A stretch of DNA of 64,000 nucleotides from NCBI GenBank assembly GCA_023231475.1, contig JALJEE010002868.1, positions 54,299 through 118,298 of the forward strand, read 5' to 3'. The stretch is from Seison nebaliae (Eukaryota > Rotifera > Pararotatoria > Seisonacea > Seisonidae). The translations under genes and the position numbers were made by a program. This document shows, piece by piece, positions 48,362 to 62,062 of this stretch. The notes under the pieces are model-generated. The model did not search any database. It was given only the letters and a program-made list of their open reading frames with translations, and was not told the origin of the DNA. Every line of letters begins with the position of its first letter. The stretch's first letter is position 1.

Positions 48362-49720
48362 TTAAGTAGATGGAAGTAATTTGCCAGAACAATCACCGAA
48401 ACCTAATCGTTGACCATCGTCATTCTGACAATGACCTCGCATAAGAACAGTGTCACCATCTTGAAGGAATTTCCTTTCAGTTCCATCATTCATTTTAATC
48501 GATTTCGATCCACGCCACGACAATTCCAACATGGAACCATATGACGATTCTTCTTTACCACTGATCGTGCCGGAACCCATTAAATCTCCCGCTTTTACAT
48601 TACATCCATTCGCCGTATGATGAGCGAGTTGTTGTCGCATTGTCCAGTACATATAACGGAAATTAGTGTCAGAAATTCTCGTCAATTTTTCCGATTGTCT
48701 CGGTTGAATGTCAACTGATAATTTGATGTCAAATGAATAATTTCCAATTTCTTGTAAATGTTTTCTTGGAAGTGGTTCTTGAGGTACATTGTCTACTTTA
48801 AATGGCTCTAACGCCAACATCGTCACTACCCATGGAGATATTGTCGTTCCGAAATTCTTTCCTAAAAATGGACCTAATGGGACATATTCATATTTTTGGA
48901 TATCTCTCGCCGACCAATCGTTCATGAGAACCATCCCAAAAATATGTTTTTCACAATCGCCAATTTCAATCGATTCTCCCAATTTGGTGGATGGACCACC
49001 AACAACAAATGCCATTTCCATCTCGAAATCCATCAACTTCGATTTTTCATATATAGGTGGCTCCTCTATAATTGATAAATAAAAGAATTAAAAAGAAATT
49101 TAAAAAAATGATTTAAAATACCTGTCTGTTGTTGTATCATTCCTTTGGGTCGCGTAATATCAGTTCCACTAACTACCACCGAACTGGCACGTCCATGATA
49201 TCCGACAGGAATCCATTTCCAATTTGGCATCAAAGCATTGTCTTTCCCACGAAACATAATTCCTACATTAGTAGCGTGTTCTTTAGAGGAATAGAAATCG
49301 GTATAATCTCCAACGGAAAACGGTAAATGCATCACACACTGTGGAGAAGAATTAAGAGAATTAGATGAATTGTTGAGAAAAAAAAACATCTTTCTGAGCA
49401 GCGAAAGCTGAATTCTTCAAATCAGTTGATCTATCAAGAATTGAATCTTTCAACAATAATTCTATGATCCATCGACGAACGTCTTTCCACACTTCAGGAA
49501 CAGTTCCCATAAAATCATTTAAAGTTGACGATTGTAACGTCTCAATCACTTCAGCATATGGACCTTTGTACAATTGAAGTACTTTCTGCAATAAGAGTAC
49601 TTGTTCGCCAATAGCTACTCCAATTTGTTTCACATCCGATTTCTTCACCGACACAACTCCATAGGGAAGATTGTTGAAAGTGAAATCGGATTGAGATGGA
49701 ATGTCAATGAAGGAAGTCAT
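48362..49720 (-). CDS. FAH: Fumarylacetoacetase
   Basis: Last enzyme of tyrosine breakdown: splits fumarylacetoacetate into fumarate and acetoacetate. Three exons (49388-49720, 49122-49338, 48362-49065) with 49- and 56-nt introns give 417 residues, against 419 in human. The N-terminal domain begins [21 protein letters not shown]. The catalytic domain shows [17 protein letters not shown] (catalytic His in EHATN), [22 protein letters not shown], then the metal-binding Glu residues in MDFEMEMAF and [29 protein letters not shown], plus SGTISG near the end. The start is the Met at 49720, which fits the family. All exon phases close. Confidence 0.97.
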
Positions 49721-50790
49721 CTTATAATTGAATTCTATATTATTAGTCGAACACTTTGAATTTGGAAGAGAACAAAAGTTTTTCTTATTAGAAAATGTTT
49801 TGGTTGCATGAAACAAAAGAAATTTGAATAAAAGTGTCAAAATGATCATGTCATTCATACTGACATGATCATGGCGTGATTATTACACGTTATAATTAAA
49901 TGGAAATAAAACATTTCAAATATTTTCGAGGCTTAATATCGAGAAACACACACTTCCCATATTCATATCCATTTTAACAATTATTCTTTCTAAAACTTTA
50001 ACAAAAAGAACTTTTCATTTCCCTTTAATTCTTCTTCAATCCATTCAACACTTAATTGAAGACAATTGTTGAATATTTGTCGATTGAAGACAATGACGTG
50101 TCATAAACGAAATTGTGATGTGCATTTAATTTGAATTAAATTTGAAGAAATAAAGAGAGAAGTCAGTTGAATGGAATTAGGAGGGAATTACGAAAAAAAT
50201 AAATTATATTTTAATTTAAAAAAAAAAAGGTAATTGAAATGATTAAAAGAGAATGGTATATATATGTATATATAATTGGAAGATCTTCTTTATTACACAT
50301 ATATGCATACGTATGAATTGAACATTGGAGGATACGTAAACGTTTTATGTACGTATGTGTGCATATACGTTTATGTGTATGCATTTTTGTGTAGATTTGT
50401 GCTTGCACATTCGTGTGTGGGGAGGGGCATTGTGAAATTGTGCGTGTAAATAAAAAAGAAGAGAAAATAGAAGGATAAAATTAGAGTTTTTATGAGATGA
50501 ATTGGACCAATTGAATTTGAATAATTTTCATTCATCAATAAATTTATTTGAATTGAGATTATGGATACATGAGAACATGTTTGCGGAATTTGCATTAAAA
50601 TTGAATGAAATCAAATTGAAAAGATTGAATGAAAAGAAGAAATAAAAGTTGAAAGAGAATCATACCGGATTGTGGAAATTGTGATAAAATAATCTTATCG
50701 GAATTTGAGAATGAGAATTTCTTTCGTTTAAAAAAAAAGAAAAAAATTTAAAATGACAAATTGATGAGAATTCTCTCTTTTTTTTTTTTT
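49721..50790. other. Intergenic, nothing recognised
   Basis: 5' flank of FAH and 3' flank of FRMD4, both on the minus strand. It holds a TATA/GTATAT-rich segment (50250-50275) and a T-rich tract next to the FRMD4 stop. No gene recognised. Confidence 0.45.
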
Positions 50791-53325
50791 TTACACAAAT
50801 GTTCCTTTTCTACTGATGTTGTTGTTCTTGTTGGTTTTGGGGTTGGTGGGAGTGGTGGTAGTGGAATCGACAATTTTAATAATTTTCGAACCATTTTTAG
50901 TATGAGAGTCTGTCGTTCGACGATAAAAATAAAATTCATTTTTTGGATTATTCGAAATTTCATTAATCGATTTCTGTTGTAACATCGACGTTGATTTATG
51001 AATTGATCGATTGTTCATCGGATTATCCGATTGTTCTTCATTCTTCGTCTCTTCCATCTCCAAATTCCATCCTGTTGTTCTGATGGTTTCCGGACGGTTC
51101 TGATGGTTGGTGGTGAGTGGAGGAGAAGGAGAGAAATAGGAATTGGGTTTATTGGAAAATGTTTCTAACAATTTCTTCTGACTGGATCCATTATTCTCTC
51201 CATCATTACAACAATAAATGAATGGATCATTTTTCATATTTCGATTGGTAATAATATCTCCCGATGATTTAGTTGTCATGGAAACATGACGTTTCGCCAT
51301 ATTAGCGAAAGTACCATCAGGTTTCATCGTTCGATTATAAGAATTTTTGAACGGTTTAACTTTCGGTGGTAATGATCCAACTAAAAAAGAGGGAGTACTA
51401 TTATTCGTATAAATTTTAGATGACGTCGATGATGATGATATTGTAGTGGTAATGGAAGGAGAGTTGGAAGAAGAAGAAGATGATGTTGTTGTTGTTAATG
51501 ATGTGGTAGTGGTAGTGTTGGTGGATGATGATGATGATGATGATGATGAATAATTATTTGAATTAACGATATTATGATAATTATCATATTTTAACCATAA
51601 TCGACGATCTTTTGATGTCGATCGAATTTGTTGGACGTCATTCGATGGATAATTACCACCTTTCAATTCCATATCACTTACATGAGCATTCAATAATTCA
51701 TCAATATTTCTGGAAGAGTCTTTCGTTTTGTTTAATCCATTGGCAGGTGTTATATGATCATCGATTGGATGATGATGGTTCGGTTTAAATGGTGAAATAT
51801 ATTGATAATTATTCTCATTATCTGACGTGTTGTTGTTCAACGAATTAAATGATTTCAAAATCTTCTTCGTATCTAGACGATTTACACAACTGTGTTGCGT
51901 CAACAAGAGAAGTTTAGATGGATTTTGGGTAGTTCGATCATCTGTCTCTCTCGTCGTCAAATATCGATTGAGTGTGGTAGAATTGGTAAATTGTCGAGAA
52001 GAAATATCTGATTGATGAAGATTAATGTCGGAAGTGGAACGACACGTTAATTTGGGAGATATGTTCTCGTCATTACAATTCCGAATTGGCAATTCTCTCA
52101 CCATTTTCTTCTGATTGAGATGATGAGATTTCTTCGATATTCCATCAGTCAATGGGAACCATTCATCACATACGATATATTGAAAAGGAGAAGGAATAGA
52201 AGTAGTGGAAGTAGAAGTGATTGAAGAGAAATTTTTTCTTCTCAATTTAATCGTGTTAAATTCATTCAAAAATTTCTTCATCAAATTCTTATAATGTTCA
52301 ATCGCCATTGTTGTTATCAAATATTTTCTATGATATCTAACATATTGTTGTTGTTGTTGTTGTTGGTGTTGGTGTTGTGGTTGTTGTGGTTGTTGTTTAT
52401 GGAGAGTTGATGAATCATCTTTCTTTTTCGATTGTTTCGTTTGTCGATTATTATCGAATGAATTTTGTTGTTCGACGACAACATTCTTCCAATCTCCTTC
52501 CAGATTTTTCAAAGAATTCTCAAAGAAACTCTCGTACGAACTGGATATTCGTTGAATGATTTGATTATAGAAATCATAACGATGGTTCTCATTCGCTTGT
52601 CGTTTTCGTTGAGCGATACAAGTAATTATCTTGAAGAAATGAGATGAGATATTCTCCAAATCCTTCTCCATTAAACTCTTCAAACAATTCATATATTTCA
52701 CTTTATTATTAGAGACGATTGGAAGTATCATCCGATTGGCAGTGATGGAAGGGACAGTTGTAGTGGTGGTAGTGTTGGAACGATTGAGTTTTGATGATAA
52801 ATTCATTTGGAAATCTTTCTCTAATTTCTTCAATTTATTCATTAATAATTCTTTCTTTGTCGTCTCTGATAAATTATTTATTTGCAATCTCAACAAATAT
52901 CGTAACAATTCCATTTTATCGATCAATAAATACAGATCGCTAATCAATTGTTTCGAGGCATTCCTCCAGATACATGTCGTCGACGAATTGGGAAAAACGA
53001 TTCGACAAATCGAATGACCACATTTCTCATCAAGTTTAATAATTATCATTGTGAATTTGTTGTGAATGTGAAGTAGTTTAGTTAGAATGACTTCGATATT
53101 CTCATCCGTTTTCATTGATAATCGATTATTTTCTAATTTGGTTTTATTCTCATTAAAAAAATGATATTCTGAACTATCACCATTCTTTTTCTTATTATTA
53201 TTATTATTATTATTGTTGTTGTTGTTGTTGGTTGTGATTTGTTCAACATGACGAACATCACTAATTGTTCGTGATGATCTGATCATCGTATCAGCACGAT
53301 TCATTCGATTATTTATCAATACCAA

Positions 53326-53376
<51 letters not shown>

Positions 53377-55815
53377 GTTATTGTTGTTATTATTGTTGGG
53401 ATGTTGTCGATTATCTGTTGTTCGAAATAAATCATTTTCAATTGTCATCATACCAGTAGCAGATAATGATTTACTAGCAGTTGTCAATCGATTACGAGCA
53501 TTATCGGATGATGATGAGGAAGATGATGAAAGAAAATCATCAAACTTCCGTAATGGAACACCAAGACGATTCTTATTGAAATATTGTTTGACGGGAATGG
53601 GTGGACGTTTAATATTATTTCGTCGTTTCTGTGTTGTCCGAATGTCACTGCCATCAGAAGTGGTACTGAGAGTGGCGGCAGGCGAAGAAATTGATGGTTT
53701 CATTATCGATCGGATGGTTCTCACTCCAGTGACGAAAGCAGCAGTAGGTGATAAATTGAGATTGGTAGATGATCTAAATAAAATATGATATGATATGATA
53801 ATAATAAGAAGAATTTGAAACTTATCGAGAGATGAATGTCGTTTCAAATGATCTTTATTCTTCTTCTTTCCACCATCTATCTTGTCGATATTAATCGATT
53901 TGTCGTTTAACGACTTCTTCACTTTCTCCAACTTCTTTCTCTTCTTTTCCGATGAATCGGAATTATTGACCATTGTCAATCCTTCACCCAATTGTGTCTT
54001 CTCCGACAATTGAGAATGAAGTGAAGAAAGTGAAGAATTATTACTCAGATTACTCGATGATGTTATCGAACATGATGACGATGATGATATTTGACAAAGT
54101 GACGAACGAATATTAATTGGAACAGATGAAGACGAATGACGACGATGTTTCTTTATCTCATCATCATCATCATCACCATCGTCAATTTTCTTCTTGTTCT
54201 GATTGAAGATTGAGGATGAGTTTTTTGTTGAAAGGAAATAATTGTCATTCATTCTCAATCCATTCCTTAAAGGACTGATGGTTTTATGATGGAAATAATT
54301 TTGATTATGATCGTTCACTTGATCGGATGAGATCGTCAATCGATAAATGGTATTGAGATATTGTTGAATAATCGATGATTGATTCTCACTCTTATTAATC
54401 ATTAACAATCGATCATTGATCAATTCGATCGTTTCCTCTTTCTGAATTCGATTTGCCCCAACTATTTGTCTCTCCACTTTAAACTTCCGATTCCTTAACG
54501 ATCTTTTATTTATGAGATTTCCATCAAATTTCTGAGAACGATCAAGTAGAAATTGATGTTGCCAAATTGCCATTGTCCATAAACTCTTACAAATTTCACT
54601 ACTATTCGTATGCCAACTCTTTACTTTTGATAACTGTTGTTGTTGTTGTTGTTGTTGTTGTTGAGGAGATGAAATATTCAATGAAGATTTATTTGTTGAT
54701 GGGGTTGTTGTTGTTGATGATGATGATAGATTGATAGTAGAATCAGTAATTGTTGTATTATTAAGAGAATTGGAAGTGTTTAATGACGATTGATTTGATG
54801 GTGTATTCTTCAATTGAATTGAGAATTTCTTATCACAATAATAAATATTCTGTAAATCATCCCATACAAATGATCGTACCGGTGTCAAACGATTTCGTTG
54901 TCCATACACTGAAATGCCATCGATTGATATTCCTAAATATACCGACTTTCGACTCAATATCGACGTGCCCGATTCGCACACATGGAAGAAATGTTCCCCA
55001 TAAAATTCAGTTCTTGATAACAATCGGAAGAATCTTCACAAAATAATCATTTTTTAAATGAGAAGAGAAATGGAATGAACTCGATGAATGATTGACCGGT
55101 CGTACGAAGCGCAATAAATTCGGTTGCTATCGACAAAATTTCTCGTTGTTGTACCACAGACAATTTGGGAAGTTTCGAAGTCTTCATCCATCGATGGAGA
55201 ACGCATTTACGTAACTCCTCACTAAATAAGAAAGAAGATAATAATAATAATGATTATATAGAAGATAAAATTAAAATTTTAAATTAAAACTTGGAATCAG
55301 ATCGACAGATAATATGAAGAGCGTTCGCTAATATCTCATTCTCATAATTCTCTGATAAAATCTCTCGCTACAAAAATGGGAAATAATCGAAATAAAGAAA
55401 AGACAAAAAAAAATGAAGAAAAGAAAACTTTAAGGAACAAATCGAAGAAATGAAGAAAATAAAATTCGATGAATCCAATACATTTCACTTTTGTGATATC
55501 ATCGATGAAATAACTGAAAAATTAAAAAAATTTTTTTTAATAAATTTTTTTTTTTCATTTTATTTCAAATCTCCTTCAAATTCCTTCTAGAAAGAATAAT
55601 GTATGGAGAATTAACCGTATTCTCAATTGTAACGATAAAATTTTTGTTTTTCTTCGACTAATCAATTCGTTGTTGAGGAATGGTTGATCCGGCTCCAACC
55701 AACAATCATTATGATGATATTCTCTATTGTTATTGTTATCGTCATTTTCTTCAGGATGATTTTCATCTAAATCTTCTTTCTGATTCGTTTCATTATAATC
55801 ATAAACTTTTGATGA

Positions 55816-55846
<31 letters not shown>

Positions 55847-56179
55847 CTGTTAATAGTTTTTAATAATGATAGTAGTAATAATAGTAGTAGAATAGTAGTA
55901 GTAAAAAGAAGAAATTAAAAAAAAAAAAAACTTATGGATGAAAGTGAGTCCAAGATAATGTTGGAATGGAATCATATCATGTTTCTTCGCTATTACACTA
56001 ATCAGTTGATTGGGAGAGTCGTGTGGATGTAATTCATAAATGAAACGTTCATCCTGAAATAATGTTATCTCACAAATTATTATATTCGATTCATCTTCTA
56101 TATTTTTTTTTTGTTGTTGTTGTTGTTGTTGTTGTGATGGTGAAGAATTTTCAGAAATGAAATTCTCTTTCACTTTCAT
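50791..56179 (-). CDS. FRMD4: FERM-domain scaffold protein, FRMD4-like
   Basis: Seven exons on the minus strand close in frame: 55932-56179, 55616-55846, 55429-55513, 55291-55367, 55081-55221, 53822-55033, 50791-53773, giving 1658 residues. The first exons encode a FERM domain: F1 (ICEITLFQDERFIYELHPHD ... DCWLEP), F2 (REILSENYENEILANALHI ... RKCVLHRW) and F3 (EFYGEHFFHV, VYLGISIDGISVYG, FVWDDLQNIYYCDKKFSIQL, ICKSLWTMAIWQHQFLLDR). The last motif pair closely follows FRMD4A/B, scaffolds that bind cytohesins and Par3 at epithelial junctions. The remaining 1300 residues are low in complexity, with Gln, Asn, Ser and Thr runs and several charged, probably helical segments. The Met at 56179 is followed by an eight-Gln run. 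The intron at 53774-53821 is 48 nt and has no in-frame stop. Confidence 0.9.
53337..53402 (-). repeat. (AAT/AAC)n run coding poly-Asn in FRMD4
   Basis: About 22 Asn codons in a row on the minus strand, one of several such runs in this gene (another near 53193-53232). Its placement between folded parts suggests a tolerated spacer; length likely varies. Confidence 0.9.
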
Positions 56180-57298
56180 AATTAACGAATTTCTTTTATA
56201 TTATTTTCTCTACTACTATGAATCGTTGTCATGTCACAACCGAAAGACGATAACGATAACGATGATGATGATGATAATATTGAAATTAAGAATCAAGAAA
56301 CGGAAACATAAAAAAATTTTCAAAATCTCATTTTCCGTTTCAGATGTCTTTCTTCTTTTTTTTCCGATTTTCAAATGGTTGTTAAAAGAAAAAAATTATT
56401 AAATTATGTTTCGATAAATTTATTCAATTGGGATTGAATCGATCACATCGTGAGTTAATATACAAGACAACATATCTAAAACAACAATAGACTGTTGTTG
56501 TTGAGACGTTTAAAAAGGAAAATAATTCAATTTTTTTTTTAATAATTCCACTCTTCTCTCCAATTGACATCTCCTCAATCCCATCAGACGAACATTCTCA
56601 ATTAATGAGAAATCAATAAAGAAAATTCATTCTCACAATTCCTTTTCACTTCTCTTCGATGATGTTTAAGGTGATGATGTGAGAAGAAAAAATTTCTTTT
56701 AAATTTCATTTCATAGAGAAATGTGTCTCTTCATTTCGGTGAGTTTTTCATGGTGAAATTTTATCTTGATAAATTTCCCATCCACCTTTCACCTCTTCTC
56801 CACCTCCAAAAATTGAAGTTGATGGAAATTAAACTAAATTTCAAAACTAAAATTTTGAATGAAAATTCTTCTTCTCTTCCATCTCTTCATATCTCATATT
56901 TCTCTTAAATCTTCTGGAACATTTCCACCTCAACTTTATTTAGGACGACATCAAAATATGTTTTCGTTTATTCACAAAAAAGTTTCATAAATTCATAAAA
57001 ATCTTTGTCCCAAGGGGGATTCTGAATAATAAGAAAAAAAATCAAATTCATTAAACTATCTCGCGACGAGATCAATCCGACATTTCTAATTCGAATGTGA
57101 ATGTGATGGTAAGCATTGGTATTTATCTGTTGATCCTTTTATTAACTCCCTTCATTCGCCCACAAGTTATTCCTTTATAACTTTCCATCATTTCTCTTCT
57201 GTTTCTTTTTATTAATTAGAATTCGCCTCATTTCTGATTGATGAAAAAATTATTTTGAAAATAAAATTTAATTATTTTCTTTTATTTTCTTCTCACAG
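56180..57298. other. Intergenic between divergent FRMD4 and PERK, with possible PERK first exon
   Basis: A strong donor (ATG followed by GTAAGC) ends a possible first PERK exon at 57108, in phase with the exon at 57299. I could not define where that exon begins or find a signal peptide in it. The rest is AT-rich without recognised features. Confidence 0.45.
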
Positions 57299-60200
57299 AC
57301 GACGAATGATGATAGTCAATCATTAGATTTTACTCATTTCTCCAATTCTCCAATTACCGAAAAGTTTCTTCCTCTCTCCAAATTCCATTTGAATAAATTT
57401 GATAATTCCAAAGAAAATTCTTTCTCATTTCGACGATCGACGGGAAATTGAGTTTAATATCGAATGACAATCCCAGAATTCTTTGGACGTTTGATGGTAT
57501 TGCGGATAATACTACCGATTCATCTACATTACTCAATTTGGAATATGTTGATTCAGTTTCATCATTATCATCTTCTTTCTCTTTTTATTTTAACTTATCT
57601 TTTATTTGTTAGTCGAAAGATGGTAAGAGTCAATATATTCTCGCATTAAACGGATCGATTTTCTTTAAAGATGATGATGGTATCTTCAAATTACGCTCAT
57701 TCACTGAGATGAGTAATTTGCATTCCATCTCATCGAATAATCGAAGAAATAATTTGGTGAATGTTGGCAGTTTCACCAAAATAATCATCGCCCTCAATAT
57801 GGATGACGGTAATTTATGTTACATGTGGACGGACAATGGGAAGAGCACATTCAACTATAACGATCAATCGCTGTGTATCCCATTGACATTGTATCGGCAG
57901 AAGATTTTCATGTCAGAGAACAAGAAAAATTTCAATGAGAAATTTTTCAAAGCGAGGTCTCATTTTCACTTTCAATAATACAACCATCCTTCCTTCTCCA
58001 ACTAACAAATCGTAAGAACTATCACTTAAACAGTATTGTGGATGTTTGATTGAAATTATTTTCTCATATTTTTTTTCACTATATTCTAATACTGAATTTT
58101 CTGTCTAAAAACAATTTTCTCAAATTGACATTTTATTGAATTGAAATTGAATTATATTTATTATTCCTTTTTATAGTGTAAGTGAATATGAAATTAACGA
58201 TTTACCCTGGATCAATAATCGATCGATTGATTATAGTTTCTCATTATTATTTCATCCACTCCAACTAATTGTGATTGGGAAGGTCATATTCGAATGAGGA
58301 CCAATTCAAATACATTTATTGTGGACAACAATTCCATTTCGTTCCAATCACCAGTCACTCGAGTTTGGGAAATGATCGGATATTATCAGAATGAAAAATT
58401 AATGAATATTTTCAGTAAACAATTAGATCTGTTTCATTGTTTCCACATTTCAAATCCGTATTCGTACGGATATATTGGGAATTATAAGAATATGGAATAT
58501 TTAATATTACCAGAAGAAAGAATGAAAGGAAATCTGATAACGGATCGATCGTTTATTAATGAGGAAAAGAAGAATTATATCGAATTGAAAGTATCACCAG
58601 AAGTGATGGAAGAGAAGAATGCGTTGCAGCCAATTTTCGATTTCGATCAAAATTTTCGAAATTTGAAAGAAAACGGAGAAAAAACGGAAATGCCAACAGA
58701 AGAAAATCTCAAGAAGGAGTTAGTTCAAGTGAAGAATTTTTTCCAACAACAACTCTCACTCAATTTGGAGGATATCGACTTTTCTTATTATGTTCTCATT
58801 CTGCTGATGTTCGGGGCGGCGGTTCGATGGATTTATCTTCTCGTCAACGAACGACGGGAACATGATGACGAGTTAAATCGATTTATTAGCGATAAATACC
58901 GTTGTCAATTAGTAGAGATAATTGACGAAGTGAAAACATCAGTTGAAAGAAAAAAATCTTCGACTTCCATTAACGTCGAAAGTTCATCCTCTTCATCAAC
59001 GTCATCAGCGAAGAATTCTTCAACAAATGTCTCACCGTCATCGGCGAAGAATTCTGCAACGAATGTCTCATCGTCAAATCTATCGACTAAATCAGCAAAT
59101 ACTTCCCGTTTCTGGAATGAATACACTGATTTCCAGGTGTTGGGACAAGGCGGTTACGCCGTCGTTTTTCAAGCAAGAAACCGTTTGGATCAAAGAGAAA
59201 CGGCTATCAAACGAATACTTTTAGATAACGAAGACGAAGATAAGGTAACGAGGGAAGTGGTATCATTCGGTCGATTAGTTCATCCGAATGTTGTCGCTTA
59301 TTATCATAGTTGGAAGGAAACAATCAGTTTTGATTATCAAAAACATTTAGAACAACTTTATGCGTTAAATGATAAATTATTACTAGCTACTGATTGTGAG
59401 AGTCAATCATTATATTCCTATACCCAATCCGGTTATTCTGTGGTCGATATGTCCGACGCATCTATCAGGAAAGGTAAGGAACAATTGAAAAAATTGTCCG
59501 TTTCAACGGTATCGTCCGATTTTAAAAATATCGATATCAGCTCATCGTCGTTGGCTATCAGAGATGATAGAAGGATATTTAATAAAGATAAACTCCAATG
59601 TACCACCACATCCACATTGTCCGATGACATCCCATCCGTTAGTTATTTGTATATTTTGATGGAATTGTGCAATTCGGGAACGTTACGAGATTATTTGGAT
59701 AAAGGTAACGAAGTGTTCGTCAATGACGACTATGTCGATTGTTTTATCTTTACCAATCACCAAGTTCGATCACTAATAGAAGTGAAACGAATATTTAAAG
59801 AAATGTTATTGGGCATCCAATATATTCATAATGAAGGATGTATTCATCGTGACTTGAAACCGTCCAACATTTTCATGCAAAGTAAAGGAAAGATAAAAAT
59901 CGGCGATTTCGGTTTGGTTGTGGACGAGAAGGCACGTCCAGATTTAGACCAAACTAAAACAAATAACCAAACTAACAATCTACTGACTGATAATGTCGGA
60001 ACTGAATTATATATGAGTCCCGAACAAGTTCTTATTTAACTTTTTTTTGAAAATATTAAAATTTCTTTTAGAAATGTGGTAGTCGTCAATACGATAACAG
60101 TGTCGATATTTATGCGGCTGGATTGATATTATTCGAACTCCTACATCCATTCAGAACGTTAATGGAACGACATATCGATTTCTCTCGTTTAAAAACTCAG

Positions 60201-60338
60201 AGAACATTACCCGAACCATTTGCTCGACATTATCCTACTTTTTCCCAATTGTTGCTATCAATGGTTCATCATAATTGTAAAGAACGGCCATCAGCCACAT
60301 CAATCCTCAAAGAGATTGATAGAATATTTTTAGTTTAA
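57299..60338 (+). CDS. EIF2AK3: PERK, ER-stress eIF2-alpha kinase (5' end incomplete)
   Basis: A type I ER membrane kinase that shuts down translation by phosphorylating eIF2-alpha when unfolded proteins build up. Exons 57299-57363, 57414-57555, 57613-57956, 58177-58235, 58283-60027 and 60072-60338 join in frame to 873 residues. The luminal sensor is a beta-propeller with FLISTIDGKLSLIS, KSQYILALNGSIF and a downstream SFQSPVTRVWEM. One membrane helix follows (YYVLILLMFGAAVRWIYLLV). The kinase has GQGGYAVVFQA, AIKRILL, MELCNSGTLRDYL, IHRDLKPSNIF, IGDFGLV, the activation loop VGTELYMSPEQ and NSVDIYAAGLILFELL. The N-terminal and C-terminal lobes are split by an insert of about 110 residues, normal for eIF2-alpha kinases but shorter than in vertebrates. 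The signal peptide is not in the exons I can see; an upstream exon ending at 57108 is likely. The 58236-58282 intron ends in GGGAAG, weaker than the others. Confidence 0.92.
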
Positions 60339-60744
60339 TCGATTCTTCATAAAATTTCCAAACATTTATTTATAAAACCAATATTCCAAACATAGAATAA
60401 AATCGAGAAAATATTCTTTTTTTAAATTTATTGTTTAATCCTAATTGGGCAATGAGGAGAGAAAAAGACCGAAACATCGGAAAAGGGTCTTCAACTCGGT
60501 GTGCAGTTTCAAGATAGTTCTCGTCGCTATTCAAACGGGTTTCTTATTTGTGCAATTGAGAAAATTATAGCTTATTTTTAACATTCTTACTGTTAGTCTT
60601 AAACTTCAAGTCTACTATTTTTCTGGCCTAGCTCTAGGATAATTGTAAGGTTTGCTTCGTTCTGTGATTGATTTTCGTGCAAATTGTTTTACAGACCACA
60701 TTAAGCGTCTGATTATAGGAAGTTATCCCGGATGTTTCTCTTTC
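60339..60744. other. Convergent flank, nothing recognised
   Basis: 3' flank of PERK, including an AATAAA-like site near 60398, running into the transposon remnant. No coding region recognised; part may be the terminal region of the transposon. Confidence 0.4.
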
Positions 60745-61680
60745 CTAAAAAAATGATGGCAAATCTAATAATGAAGAGAGCAAGGTGCTTTGTAAAGAGA
60801 AAATTCGAAGATGCCTTCCGTTTACCAATCGTTTATCATCCATCTTCTTTGTCCGTAGTAGTCGGATATTGATTTTTATTTCTTTTATAATTTTCATAAT
60901 TTCCTCTTTTACAGACATCCCCAACCGTCGATCTAAGTCCGAAATAAAATTTATTATTATATAATAATTAAAAATTGCGAAATATAAATTATTACGTACA
61001 ATATATTGGCGAAAAAAGTAAACATCTAAAGGTTGCAGCAAGGGTGTTGTTCCAGAAGGGATAATTTCAATGTCGATGGATTGATTTTGTTTGTGACCTG
61101 ACCAGGAATCAATTACTAGCAATTTTGAGCAATTTGGATTATAATCGATAATGCATTTTTCTACATAATTTTTGAAGATAAAGGATATGGACTTGCCAGA
61201 TTTAGTGCACCTTAAGTAAATATTGGATGGTACTTTTAATGATTTCATTACTCTAGGTCCAAAAGTACCGGAACTCTCCTGCAAAACAAGAAGCATTGTG
61301 GGAAGAACAAGTCCACTAATAGCGATAGTCTGTTGGAATTGTATATGAATGCGTTGTTTTTTTTGATGATTGGACAGCCACGAATGTTTTTCTTTTTCCT
61401 CTAATACTCAATGTACGATTACAATGGTTCTCATAATTCAAACCCGATTCATCTGTATTAAGATTAACGGTATTAACATATTTAGGTATTAACGATGCCA
61501 TTTTTCTTTGAAAATTATTTATTATTGCAGGGGACAGGTCATTTTGTTGTTTTTTAGTAACAAATTTGATTACTTTCCTGTTAACGATTCTGTTAGTTTT
61601 TTTGAAACGATATAACCACGAATATGACGCACGGAATTTGTTGATTTTCACGTGTCATTCGAGTTAACTGTTCCATTCAT
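60745..61680 (-). pseudogene. pogo/Tigger-type DDE transposase, broken
   Basis: A plain cut-and-paste DNA transposon remnant (Tc1/mariner superfamily). Reading on the minus strand: a CENP-B-like helix-turn-helix (FRASYSWLYRFKKTNRIV), the first acid in NTDESG, a kinase-like beta-strand segment FVAVQSSKK, then the second block LLVIDSWSGHK and the third QPLDVYFFRQY. The reading frame changes once near 61330; before it the frame is open at 61316-61651, after it at 60745-61296. There is no full N-terminus, and I could not find terminal inverted repeats. It is therefore inactive. Confidence 0.85.
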
Positions 61681-62056
61681 CTTCTATATTGAATTGAATG
61701 ATTCATTTGAATGTTTCCCATCGATCAAATTCTACAATTAATGGAATTCCATAAAATTCTTCGGTTGCCGATTGTCCATTGAAATTGAAGATATCTAGTT
61801 GAACTACAGTTCTCAATTGATCGAAATTCAAGGAAAGTTCGAAGTATCATTCCACTTTCCACGACCATATAATATTCATGATCGATGAACTTTTCAAGAA
61901 TATTCTGCTGTTGTTGTGGTTGTCAGTTGAAAAAATGAAAAATTCTTTCAAATTGTTAATAGAACCAATTGAGTATATTTCCACAATTCTGTCAATTAAT
62001 ATATCACTTAAATAATTATAAAATTTTTTTTTTGAAATGCAGAAAATTAATAAAAA
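61681..62056. other. Spacer between two mobile-element remnants
   Basis: AT-rich, no gene recognised. It may include the untranslated 5' leader of the following LINE copy. Confidence 0.4.
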
Positions 62057-62062
62057 TTGCTT

